In this document: positions 29,267 to 38,150 of the stretch, piece after piece | Layout: every line of letters starts with the position of its first letter | Numbering within the stretch: the stretch's first letter is position 1 | Assembly (NCBI GenBank): GCA_028287115.1 | Contig: JAQBQF010000099.1 | Coordinates: forward strand, 1-43,716 | Reading direction: 5' to 3' | Length of the DNA: 43,716 bases | From: Myxococcales bacterium | GTDB taxonomy: Bacteria > Myxococcota_A > Polyangia > Haliangiales > Haliangiaceae | Notes under the pieces: model-generated | Seen by the model: only the letters and a program-made list of their open reading frames with translations | The model's database searches: none | Told to the model about the DNA's origin: nothing | Program-made: the position numbers and the translations under genes

Positions 29267-29728
29267 CTAGAACCGGCCGATCACCGCGAGTCCCGCGCTC
29301 TCGGTGGACGCCGTCGGTGTCACGATCATGGAATCGCGAGGTGCGATGAAGTAGATGATGGCGCCGGTCGCCAGCAGCGCTGCACCCGTGAACGCGATGC
29401 CCGTGCCGATGTTGCCGAGCGTCTGAGCGTGGTGAGTTTCCGCGCGTCCGATCAGGTTGCAGGTCCTCACGTCCGCCATCGCGCTGCAGTTGCCGTTGTC
29501 GAACTGGCGATGATAGAGGCTCGACGCGTACATCCCGGTGGCCACACCGGTGACGCCGCCGATCACGCCGAAGGCGCCGAGCGTCCACGCCGTATGGACG
29601 TAGCTCCGACGACGCTCCGTCGGCGCAGCGTCGTGGTTGTCCGAGCGTGCGTTGAAGGTGCGTTCCGGATCCGCGTGTGCGACCGGCCCGAGCAGCAGAA
29701 TCGCGATCACGAGAGCGATGGACCTCAT
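29267..29728 (-). CDS. Small exported protein with two membrane helices and GRF end
   Basis: A 153-residue protein with signal peptide (SIALVIAILLLGPVAHA). After a charged stretch it has two hydrophobic helices (LGAFGVIGGVTGVATGMY and GNIGTGIAFTGAALLATGAI) separated by a region with two Cys (NGNCSAMADVRTC). It ends LAVIGRF, like the protein at 20060-20866 (VGVVGRF). Not recognised. The start at 29728 is chosen because the longer frame above it has no coding character. Transcribed toward the M16 gene. Confidence 0.72.
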   Translation of the reverse strand: MRSIALVIAILLLGPVAHADPERTFNARSDNHDAAPTERRRSYVHTAWTLGAFGVIGGVTGVATGMYASSLYHRQFDNGNCSAMADVRTCNLIGRAETHHAQTLGNIGTGIAFTGAALLATGAIIYFIAPRDSMIVTPTASTESAGLAVIGRF

Positions 29729-29836
29729 CGCTGTCGAGTCTAGTCTCGAGTCGGGTTGGGTGAAAGCGGCGCGTGACCGACGAGCTCGTGTTACGTGAAT
29801 GTTCGCCCGCCCGCGGCGTTCGGATAAGATGACGGC

Positions 29837-30247
29837 GTGAACTGTACCGTGTTCTCGATTCGCGAGTCGGACCTTGCGAAGACGCCGGGCGATGCGACCT
29901 CGGCGGATTCGTTGCCGGGCTACGACGACGCGAGCGTGCACGCGTCTCACCTCAGCGCGCTTCACGCACTCGAGCTTGGCGTCGGCTGGTCGGCCGTGCA
30001 CCGGGCGCTGGGCGAGCATCCGGTCGGGCATCCGCTGGGCTTTCTCGCCGGTGGAGGCGAGCCCGTGCCGTCGCTCGCCGACGGCGCTCACTCCTCCGGG
30101 CGATTCTTCTCGCCGGTCCTCGTCGTTCAAATCCTCGCCGCGGTCGCGCAGATCACGCAACCGCCGCGCGAGCTCGAGCGCCTGCGCGTGTTCCTCGGTG
30201 AGGCCGTCGCCGCCGATCGCGGCATCGTCGTGCACACGTTCGGGTGA
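29837..30247 (+). CDS. DUF1877-like small protein
   Basis: A 136-residue cytoplasmic protein beginning at GTG 29837. It fits the DUF1877 (YfbM-like) layout: a helical LHALELGVGWSAVHRAL in the place of the family's LDKAWHGLH, then HPLGFLAGGGEPV and the C-terminal helix FSPVLVVQILAAVAQITQPP. Family function is unknown. Assignment is from pattern only and the protein is shorter than most members. Its stop directly abuts the stop of the DEAD-box gene. Confidence 0.68.
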   Translation: MNCTVFSIRESDLAKTPGDATSADSLPGYDDASVHASHLSALHALELGVGWSAVHRALGEHPVGHPLGFLAGGGEPVPSLADGAHSSGRFFSPVLVVQILAAVAQITQPPRELERLRVFLGEAVAADRGIVVHTFG

Positions 30248-31507
<1,260 letters not shown>

Positions 31508-31566
31508 CGGGGCGACATAGCATTGTCGCACCGTCCTGTCATCGGCCGCCGTGCGCTACGGAGCGG

Positions 31567-32715
31567 CTACTTGAGCTCGCGCTCGACGGTCGCCTTGACC
31601 TTCGCGTCGAAGCCATCCTTGTCGGTCGCGTGCCCACGGATGTACTCCGCGCGCTGCTTGGCGAGCTCGGAGATTTCCTTCTGCGCCTCGTCGCGGACCT
31701 TGGCGCGGCGAGTGATCTCGGTCTTGATCTGGTCTTTCGACATCTCCCGCATGTCGGCCGGGAGGTTCGTCGCGGTCAGCGACTCGACGTCCACCAGGCC
31801 GCTGGCGACGCCACCGACGATGTCTTCGCGCGCGCGGCCTTCGCCCTTCTTCGACGGCTTCGCCGCGTAGTAACCGGCGCGATCCGCAGCCGCGGCCGGA
31901 GCTGCCGCCTTGGTCGCATGCATCTTGCCTTCCCAGCCCATGTGAGCGCTCGCGTCGCCGTAGATCACCGTGGTCGCGTCGACCTTGGCAGACAGCTCGG
32001 CCATCTTCGCGTCGTAAGGCGTCGCGATCTGCTGGACCCCACCGTCTTGCTGGATCGTCGAGAACTCACCGTGACCGATCGAGGCGATCTGCTGCCATGC
32101 GGTCTGCGTCTCGCCGTCGACACCGCAGCGGATCGTGTTGAGTACGATCTGGTGATCGCTCGCCTCGCGTGCGGTCACCTCGAACCGAGGCACGTCGCCG
32201 CGGCTCGCGGGAGGCGCATCGCCGACGAGGAAGACCATCTTCTTCGCGCCGTCGCGCCACTGCATCTTGTGCACGGCGTCGAACAGCGCCGCGTCGACAT
32301 CCTCGGGGGCATCACCACCGCCGGCCGCTTGGTAGCTCGACAGCTCGGCGAACACCGAATCGAGATCGGCGGTCAGCGGGAAGTCGCGCGTGATGTACTC
32401 GTCACCGAGATCGCGATACGCGACGAGCCCGACGTGGAGGTCGGCCTGCTGATCGATCTCGCGGATGTGCGACGCGATCGACCACACGGTCCGCTTTGCG
32501 CCATCGATGAGTCCGCCCATCGAGCCGGTCGTATCGACCGCGAACACGACGTCGATCCGATGCTTCGCGGTCTCGACAGGTGTCGGCTTGTCGTTTGGTT
32601 TGTCGTTCGAGGTCAGGCTCTCGCTCGACCATGGCTTGAGCCACAGCGCGAGAGCGACAGTCGCGAGGGCGGTGGTGGCGATTCCATACGTGACGAGGCG
32701 TTGACGGACCATCAT
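31567..32715 (-). CDS. Membrane-anchored von Willebrand factor A protein
   Basis: A 382-residue protein with one N-terminal membrane helix (YGIATTALATVALALWL) and a vWA domain (about 50-240). The metal-binding MIDAS motif is D61-T-T-G-S in FAVDTTGSMGGLIDG, with further ligands in the region VAYRDLGDEY and AGGGDAPEDV, typical of vWA. The C-terminal third is a Lys/Glu-rich coiled-coil-like stretch (EISELAKQRAEYIRG). It may mediate adhesion or protein assembly at the envelope. It lies between the DsbD-N-like gene and the helicase on the same strand. Confidence 0.87.
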   Translation of the reverse strand: MMVRQRLVTYGIATTALATVALALWLKPWSSESLTSNDKPNDKPTPVETAKHRIDVVFAVDTTGSMGGLIDGAKRTVWSIASHIREIDQQADLHVGLVAYRDLGDEYITRDFPLTADLDSVFAELSSYQAAGGGDAPEDVDAALFDAVHKMQWRDGAKKMVFLVGDAPPASRGDVPRFEVTAREASDHQIVLNTIRCGVDGETQTAWQQIASIGHGEFSTIQQDGGVQQIATPYDAKMAELSAKVDATTVIYGDASAHMGWEGKMHATKAAAPAAAADRAGYYAAKPSKKGEGRAREDIVGGVASGLVDVESLTATNLPADMREMSKDQIKTEITRRAKVRDEAQKEISELAKQRAEYIRGHATDKDGFDAKVKATVERELK

Positions 32716-32817
32716 GCCTCGTTTCCACGCACGAGCCGCCGATCCGATCTAAGCGCAACAAGCTGGATCTATTCAGCCCCGAGGACCCAAGGAAGCCGTC
32801 GTGCGGGTGTCTGGGTG

Positions 32818-33285
32818 CTATTTGCGGCGACCCGCGTCCGCGGGTGCATCGACGCCGGCATCGCTCGGGGGAGCAGCCGGTGCGGGCACGGAGACCGCGA
32901 TCGTCCGGCGCGCATCGATCGGCCGGCAGCTCTTGTTGCCGCACAGCCAGAAGCGCAGATGAAGCTTGAGCGCGAAGTCGCCCGGCACATCGGCGTGGAC
33001 CGCAACCTGAAACCGCGGTGCCTCGGCATCCGGATCGACGGCATCGGCGCGCCCGAGCCGCCGGCGCTTCACCGCCAGCGCACCTTCGGGTGCGAGATCG
33101 AGGATGATCGCCGCGTCCTTCGAGATCGCGAGGCCGCGATCGATCGCGAGTGAGACGACGAGCGAGCCACTGGTCCCGGACTGGATCTCGAGCCGATCCG
33201 GAACCCGCAGCTCCCAACCGGTGTCGGGCTGCGCATCGGCGCGCGTGGTGAAGACGAGGATCGCGAGGCCGAGGAGCCGCTTCAC
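32818..33285 (-). CDS. Exported DsbD-N-terminal-like protein with paired cysteines
   Basis: A 155-residue protein from GTG 33285, with signal peptide (KRLLGLAILVFTTRADA). The mature beta-rich domain ends in LRFWLCGNKSCRPIDARRTI, where the C-x4-C pair and the following strand resemble the thiol-disulphide N-terminal domain of DsbD-like proteins and small secreted relatives. An Ala/Pro/Asp-rich tail follows. It may take part in periplasmic thiol relay, but the match is short. Upstream of the vWA gene on the same strand. Confidence 0.6.
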   Translation of the reverse strand: MKRLLGLAILVFTTRADAQPDTGWELRVPDRLEIQSGTSGSLVVSLAIDRGLAISKDAAIILDLAPEGALAVKRRRLGRADAVDPDAEAPRFQVAVHADVPGDFALKLHLRFWLCGNKSCRPIDARRTIAVSVPAPAAPPSDAGVDAPADAGRRK

Positions 33286-33363
33286 TGCACGAACCCGGCG
33301 CGTGATTCCGCGGACTTGGCGATCGCAGGTTTCAACAGTGTGCACCGTCCCTGGCGCCGGGGG

Positions 33364-34017
33364 TCACAGGATCTGGGTTGCGAGCTCGGCGAGCGGCGAC
33401 CGCTCACCCTTGGTCAGGATCACGTGGCCCGCGATCATCTCGTTCTTGAAGCGCTCGGCGACGGTCGTCAGGCCGTTGTTCGAGGAGTCGAGGTATGGAT
33501 GATCGATCTGATACGGGTCGCCGGTCAGGATGATCTTCGTGCCCTCACCGGCGCGCGTCACGATCGTCTTGACCTCGTGGGGCGTCAGGTTCTGCGCCTC
33601 GTCGACGATCATGTAGACGTTCGGCAGCGAGCGACCGCGGATATACGTCAGCGGCTCGATCTCGACAAACCCGAGATCGACGAGCTCGGCGTAGCTGCGG
33701 CCCTCTTTCTTGTCGGTCTTGTTGAGGCCGAGCAAGAGCTCGAGGTTGTCGTAGATCGGCTGCATCCACGGATTCAGCTTCTCTTCGATCGTGCCGGGCA
33801 GATAGCCGATGTCGCGGCCGAGCGGGAACACCGGACGCGAGACGAGCATCTTCGAGAACACCTGCTCCTCGGTGACCTTCTGTAGGCCCGCCGCGATCGC
33901 GAGCAGCGTCTTGCCGGTACCGGCCTTGCCGACGAGCGTGACGAGCTTGATGTCGTCGTTGAGCAGCAAGTCGAGCGCGAAGTGCTGCTCGCGGTTGCGC
34001 GGCTTGATCCCCCACAC
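33364..34017 (-). CDS. PhoH-family ATPase half of a split PIN-PhoH gene
   Basis: The C-terminal half of a PIN-PhoH protein. It has Walker A VGKAGTGKT, then EGRSYAELVDLGFVEIEPLT, VDEAQNL and IILTGDPYQIDHPYLD, the PhoH motifs. Taken with the PIN half in the same frame the complete reading frame would be 435 sense codons, close to the normal length of a fused PIN-PhoH2 protein. The only interruption is a TAA at 34101-34099 (codon 191). The start given is the GTG at 34017 (VWGIKPRNREQ); the conserved sequence reaches back to 34098, so it may be made by read-through or reinitiation. Confidence 0.75.
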   Translation of the reverse strand: MWGIKPRNREQHFALDLLLNDDIKLVTLVGKAGTGKTLLAIAAGLQKVTEEQVFSKMLVSRPVFPLGRDIGYLPGTIEEKLNPWMQPIYDNLELLLGLNKTDKKEGRSYAELVDLGFVEIEPLTYIRGRSLPNVYMIVDEAQNLTPHEVKTIVTRAGEGTKIILTGDPYQIDHPYLDSSNNGLTTVAERFKNEMIAGHVILTKGERSPLAELATQIL

Positions 34018-34098
34018 GCCTTCGCGAAGCTTGCGAACAGGGATCGCTTTGCCGATGTTCTTGTCCCAGCGCGTGAGCGCGGACTTGCCGTTCTCGTC

Positions 34099-34671
34099 TT
34101 AGAGCGTCAGGAACTCGTTCGCGTGGAGGCCCGAAGTGTCGACCACGACGCTGCCCTGCGCGTAGAACTCTTCGATCGTGCCCGCCGGAACCAGCACCTC
34201 GCGATTGCCGGGGTAGAGCTCGTCGATCGAGATCCGCTCCGGCTCGAAGTCGACCGACGCGATGCCGAGCGCGTCGCCACGGACGCGCATGTTGACGTCC
34301 TTGGTAACGAGGATCGTCGGCGTCTTCAGATCGGCGTCGCGAACCTCGAGAGCGATCTCGAGGATCCGCTGATCCATCGACCGCGAGTCATAGCTCGGGT
34401 TCTTGATCGGGTTCTTCGAGAGCGCGACGCGAACCGTGCCGCCGGTCTCCATCTTCTGCGGATGCGAGAGGCCACCTTCACTGCGGTATTGATCGAGCAG
34501 CCTCGCGACCTGACGCGCGTTGCGGCCGAGCTCCGACTGATCCTTCTTGAACGTGTCGATCTCTTCGATCACGTAGATCGGAATGATCACGTTGTTATCC
34601 GCGAACGCGTAGAACGCACGCGCATCGTGGAGCAGGACGTTGGTGTCGAGGACGTAATTCTTGACGGCCAC
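34099..34671 (-). CDS. PIN-domain half of a split PIN-PhoH gene
   Basis: A 190-residue PIN ribonuclease-like domain starting at GTG 34671. It has the first Asp in YVLDTNVLLHD, then PIYVIEEIDTFKKDQSELG and a later SMDQRILEIALEV and ILVTKDVNMRVRGDALGI, which carry the acidic ligands. It stops at TAA 34101-34099 after ANEFLTL; the next 27 codons in the same frame read DENGKSALTRWDKNIGKAI and on into the PhoH domain, with no other stop. Normally the two domains form one protein. Role in the family is RNA cleavage coupled to ATP-driven unwinding. Confidence 0.82.
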   Translation of the reverse strand: MAVKNYVLDTNVLLHDARAFYAFADNNVIIPIYVIEEIDTFKKDQSELGRNARQVARLLDQYRSEGGLSHPQKMETGGTVRVALSKNPIKNPSYDSRSMDQRILEIALEVRDADLKTPTILVTKDVNMRVRGDALGIASVDFEPERISIDELYPGNREVLVPAGTIEEFYAQGSVVVDTSGLHANEFLTL

Positions 34672-34949
34672 GATGGGACATTCCCGTTAGGGGACCGCGG
34701 TGTCAAACCGTGCGGTACACGAACGACGCCAGAGCGATCTGCCTCGGAAAGCGGTCGATCGCGCCAAGTTGCGGTTGTTGGGCCTTCCCGCGGAGCCGAA
34801 TCTCGGAGTCGAGAACCCAGACGCGGTTTGCCATTTCGCAGGTCGAAGCAAAGATCGCGAGGCTGCGATTGGTCGGGGCATCGGGCCCCATGCGGTTGAC
34901 GCGCGCAGATCCCACTGCGACTGTCCGCGAAGCTCAACAGGAGAATCAA

Positions 34950-35231
34950 ATGAAGACGATCGTCGCGTGTGTGGTCAGCATGGGTCTTGGAATGGGTCTC
35001 GTCGGTGGTTACGCCTTGGCGAAAGATCCGGTGAAGAACGTCAGCGCGAAGAAGCACCCGAACCTCGCCGCCGCTCAAAAGTTGATCGGCCAGGCGTTCG
35101 ACAAGCTCGAAGCGGCGCAGAAGGCGAACGAGTACGACATGGAAGGGCACGCACAGAAGGCGAAGGACGCCCTCAAGCTCGCCGCCGACGAGACGAAGCT
35201 CGCCGCCGAAGCCGCGAACGCGAACAAGTAA
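34950..35231 (+). CDS. Small secreted helical Ala/Lys-rich protein
   Basis: A 93-residue protein with a signal peptide-like N-terminus (KTIVACVVSMGLGMGLVGGY, cut near ALA-KD) and a charged helical body (NLAAAQKLIGQAFDKLEAAQ, then HAQKAKDALKLAADETKLAA). It may bind the envelope or another protein; not recognised. The start is fixed by the AGGAG at 34939-34943. The longer frame upstream is not coding-like. The 277 bp upstream (34672-34949) holds no other gene I can support. Confidence 0.78.
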   Translation: MKTIVACVVSMGLGMGLVGGYALAKDPVKNVSAKKHPNLAAAQKLIGQAFDKLEAAQKANEYDMEGHAQKAKDALKLAADETKLAAEAANANK

Positions 35232-35352
35232 TCCGTTCTTCGATCCGCTGAGCGCGCTCGCCGAGCGTCGGTGTAGTCGGCGCGCGCTCCGAGTCCGAAA
35301 TCGGGCCTGCCGCGCGGCCTGCTCGCGCATGACGCTTGCTGGCATTCAGCGC

Positions 35353-35511
35353 ATGCTGAAGCTGACGCTACGCGTATTGCTGATAAGTGCGGTGTTGTTG
35401 GCGGGATGTGTCCGCGGACGTCGCGGCAATCCAACTCCCGGCGGAACGAATGTCGGCAGTCAGGATCCGCCACCGCCCAGCAGCTGTGCCGTGTCGTCGG
35501 GCGGCTGTTAA
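35353..35511 (+). CDS. Small lipoprotein
   Basis: A 52-residue peptide with a lipobox (LLISAVLLAGC at about residues 9-19) and a short Gly/Pro/Ser-rich mature part ending in SCAVSSGGC. It is too short to be an enzyme and could be a surface-exposed or entericidin-like toxin/antitoxin peptide; no family match. Its last codons overlap the end of the GGDEF gene on the other strand (4 bp, both stops in TTAA). Expression is uncertain. Confidence 0.5.
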   Translation: MLKLTLRVLLISAVLLAGCVRGRRGNPTPGGTNVGSQDPPPPSSCAVSSGGC

Positions 35512-37733
35512 CCGGCTTTTTTGGTCTTCGAGGCCTGCGCCTCGGCCCAGGTGACGACGCGATTCCGGCCCGTGTGCTTCGCGTGATAGAGCGACAGATC
35601 GGCGCGCTCGATCAGCGTCGCGCGATCGCGACCGTCATCCGGGAACGCGGCGATGCCGATCGATTGCGTGACGGACAAGCCGCCCTTCTCGGTCTCGACG
35701 ACGACCTTCGAGATCTCGATCCGGATCCGCTCGGCAACCGCCTTCGCTTGATCGACGTCGACGTTGTCGAGCAGCACGGCAAACTCTTCGCCGCCGTACC
35801 GGGCCGGAATATCGATCTTGCGCGGCACTTCTTGGAGCACGCGCGCGACGCGGCGGAGGACTTCGTCGCCGATCGGGTGACCGTAATTGTCGTTGACCTT
35901 CTTGAAGTGGTCGACGTCGCACAGCAGCAGCGCGACCCTGCCGTTGTGACGCTGTGCGCGCATCAGCAGATCCTCGAACCGCTCCTGGAACGAGCGATGG
36001 TTCGTCAGGCCGGTGAGCCCGTCGGTCGTCGCCATGGTCTCCATCTTCTTGTAGAGGAGACCGTTCTGCAGCGAGACCGCGACCTGGTTCGCGATCACCG
36101 CGAGCATCTCGCGGATGTCCTTGCCGAACCGCTTCTCGGCGCGCGCGACGAGCGTCAGCGTGCCGATCACTTCGTCGGCGGCGATCAGCGGCAGCACCAG
36201 CAGTGACTTCGCGTCCTCGATCTTGACCTTGCGCGTGTAGATCGGCGCGGAGACCTCGCGCGGCTCGCCGCCCGCGGGGAGGTAGTGCCGGTTCTTGACG
36301 ACCATCGAGACGAGGCCGGCGTTGTCCTTGAACTCGAGGCCGGCGAGCTGCACGGGATCGATGAGGCCGGCGCCGTGCTCGCGCACGCGCACGGCAGAGA
36401 CCTTGTGACGCGCGCGGTCTTTTTCGTAGAGCGCGATCGCGCCGGCATCGTAGTCGACGATCGCCGCGGCCGCATCGAACGCGGTCTCCATGACTTGCTC
36501 GGCGGTGAGCGCGCGGCCGAGCATCGCGGTCGCTTGATAGAACCGCTCGTGCTCGTACTTCGCGCGCTCGACGGCGCGAAACACTTGCTCGGCCTGTACG
36601 ACCCGCAACACCTGCGCGGTCGCATCGGCCAGCAGATCGCGATCGGCTTCCGAGAATCCGGCATCACGATCCGCGGCAAGGATGCCGCGCAGGTGACCGC
36701 CTTCGACGATCGGCACCGCGACAAGCGCGACCCCGGCGCGGCCGCCGTCATAGTACGGCAGCTGGCCCGGCTTGGTCGCACCGACGAGCAGCGGCTCGCG
36801 ATCGCGGATCACGGCACCGAGCACGCCGGCGTTCGGGAGCCGCGGCGCTTCGGTGATGTCGTCGGCATCGGACACGACTTCCTTGAGCTTGATCCGTTCG
36901 CCGTCGTCGTCGAGCCACAGCAGCGCGACCGTACGCGCGCCGAGCGAGCGCTTGAGCGTGCCGAGCACCCAGCTCATCGCGTCGCCGATCATGCCGACGC
37001 CGCCGATCGCGAGCAGGCGCTCTTCCTCGTCGCGACCTCGCGGCGCACGACTACCGGGTCCGAGCGCGGCGGCGATCAGCCGATAGTCGCGCGCGGAATC
37101 GCGTAGCGCGCCGAGCTCTTCTTCGAGCCGCTTCGCACGGCGGCGGCGATATCGGGAGGTCAGGCCGCGCAGCAGCACGAGGTGAGCGGTGGCAGCGCCC
37201 GAGAGAAACACCGCGTGAAGTCCCGCGGCAAGCGCGGTCTGATCCGTGATCCCCGTGCGCACGAGCAGCGAGACCTCGAGCAGCAGCGCCGCACCGAGCG
37301 TCGCGATCGCGCCCGGACGCGCGAGGATCGTGACCGCAAACGCGACGAGCGCGTAGAGCGCCGGATACGCCGGCGATGCGAGCCCACCGGTCACCGCGAT
37401 CACGACGTGCAAGCCGGCGACGAGCGCGAGCGCGAGCTCGAGATCGGCGAGATCCACCGCGGCCGACAGCCACATCGACACGCGTTGTGCGCGCGCCGAC
37501 GGCGGCGTGAACTGAACCCGGCGCATCACCGCCGCGATCGCCAGCACGGCGACGGCGCATGCGATCATCGCCTGCGGCAGCGGAATCCGCGGCCCCATCA
37601 GCGCCGCCCCGTCGACGCTGCCGATCGCGACGACGATGCATGCGAGCGCGCTCGCGGCCGCACCGACCGAGACCTTCGCGGCACGGCGCGCGGCTCGGCG
37701 GTAGCGCGTCGGGACGAGCGCGCGGAGACTCAC
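35508..37733 (-). CDS. Membrane diguanylate cyclase with GAF domains
   Basis: A 741-residue protein from GTG 37733. The first about 170 residues contain several membrane helices (AAASALACIVVAIGSVDGA, AMIACAVAVLAIAAVM, LELALALVAGLHVVIAV, and others). Two GAF domains follow (about 210-370 and 385-560; LGAVIRDREPLLVGATKPGQ, KSLLVLPLIAADEVIGTLTL). The C-terminal cyclase has DHFKKVNDNYGHPIGDEVLR and GGEEF near residue 646, an active GGDEF, so it should make c-di-GMP. Start 37733 overlaps the ftsB stop by 4 bp (GTGA), linking it to ftsB translation. An RxxD product-inhibition site is not obvious. Confidence 0.92.
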   Translation of the reverse strand: MSLRALVPTRYRRAARRAAKVSVGAAASALACIVVAIGSVDGAALMGPRIPLPQAMIACAVAVLAIAAVMRRVQFTPPSARAQRVSMWLSAAVDLADLELALALVAGLHVVIAVTGGLASPAYPALYALVAFAVTILARPGAIATLGAALLLEVSLLVRTGITDQTALAAGLHAVFLSGAATAHLVLLRGLTSRYRRRRAKRLEEELGALRDSARDYRLIAAALGPGSRAPRGRDEEERLLAIGGVGMIGDAMSWVLGTLKRSLGARTVALLWLDDDGERIKLKEVVSDADDITEAPRLPNAGVLGAVIRDREPLLVGATKPGQLPYYDGGRAGVALVAVPIVEGGHLRGILAADRDAGFSEADRDLLADATAQVLRVVQAEQVFRAVERAKYEHERFYQATAMLGRALTAEQVMETAFDAAAAIVDYDAGAIALYEKDRARHKVSAVRVREHGAGLIDPVQLAGLEFKDNAGLVSMVVKNRHYLPAGGEPREVSAPIYTRKVKIEDAKSLLVLPLIAADEVIGTLTLVARAEKRFGKDIREMLAVIANQVAVSLQNGLLYKKMETMATTDGLTGLTNHRSFQERFEDLLMRAQRHNGRVALLLCDVDHFKKVNDNYGHPIGDEVLRRVARVLQEVPRKIDIPARYGGEEFAVLLDNVDVDQAKAVAERIRIEISKVVVETEKGGLSVTQSIGIAAFPDDGRDRATLIERADLSLYHAKHTGRNRVVTWAEAQASKTKKAG

Positions 37734-38035
37734 GGGCCACCTCGCCGCACTTGCAGCACGACCTCGTCGGGATAGACCATGCCGAGATCGGCGCGCGCGC
37801 GATTCTCGATCGCGCCGACATCCGAGCGCAGCGCATCGATCTCGCGGAACAGTGCGGCATTGCCGGCGGCGAGCTCGCGCGCCTCCGTCTCGAGCTGATC
37901 GATCTGCGTGTTCAGCTTGGCGACGCGTGGATCGCGACGCAGGATCTGTCCCGGCACGTAGCCGATCGCGATCGCGACGACGACCGCCAGACCAAGGCGC
38001 ATCGCCCAACGCCGAAGCGCGGGTCCGAGATGCAT
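37730..38035 (-). CDS. ftsB: Septum-formation FtsB/DivIC-like protein
   Basis: A 101-residue bitopic protein: a short cytoplasmic end, a membrane helix (MRLGLAVVVAIAIGYVPG) and a coiled coil (RVAKLNTQIDQLETEARELA, AALFREIDALRSD) then a C-terminal domain ending in IENRARADLGMVYPDEVVLQ, the usual FtsB pattern of '..AR..L.MV..GE..'. It would join FtsL/FtsQ at the division site. Start 38035 (MHLGPALRR) chosen; longer frame above has no membrane logic. The gene is followed, with 4-bp overlap, by a diguanylate cyclase. It is divergent from the esterase gene with about 115 bp between starts. Confidence 0.87.
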   Translation of the reverse strand: MHLGPALRRWAMRLGLAVVVAIAIGYVPGQILRRDPRVAKLNTQIDQLETEARELAAGNAALFREIDALRSDVGAIENRARADLGMVYPDEVVLQVRRGGP

Positions 38036-38062
38036 GAACGCCAAGACCTTCACCAAGGCCGA

Positions 38063-38100
38063 CGTTACGGATCGCGAGGTAACGGCGCCAACTTTTGGCG
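38063..38100. promoter_or_regulatory. Two adjacent palindromes in divergent promoter region
   Basis: CGTTAC (38063-38068) and GTAACG (38079-38084) form an inverted repeat with 10-bp spacing. Just beside it CGCCAA (38086-38091) and TTGGCG (38095-38100) form another with 3-bp spacing. Both are perfect and lie between the ftsB and esterase starts. They could be operator sites or a hairpin; none is assigned to a regulator. Confidence 0.35.
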
Positions 38101-38150
38101 GAATCAGATTCTGGTGGAGTTTCGGCGGCCTATGTGTACGCTGCGCGCAC

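Noticed and set aside
31630..33153. A 507-codon plus-strand open frame opposite the vWA and DsbD-like genes
   Set aside because: It crosses two real genes on the other strand and is Arg/Leu/Asp-rich without motifs.
34703..34915. A 70-codon minus-strand open frame between the PIN-PhoH and small secreted protein genes
   Set aside because: No ribosome-binding site, no family pattern, and it overlaps the likely promoter region of the neighbour; it could be a short real protein but I cannot support it.
38036..38150. A longer N-terminus for the esterase from the ATG at 38034
   Set aside because: It would run over the ftsB start and put the lipobox inside the protein; the ATG at 38151 gives a normal lipoprotein signal.
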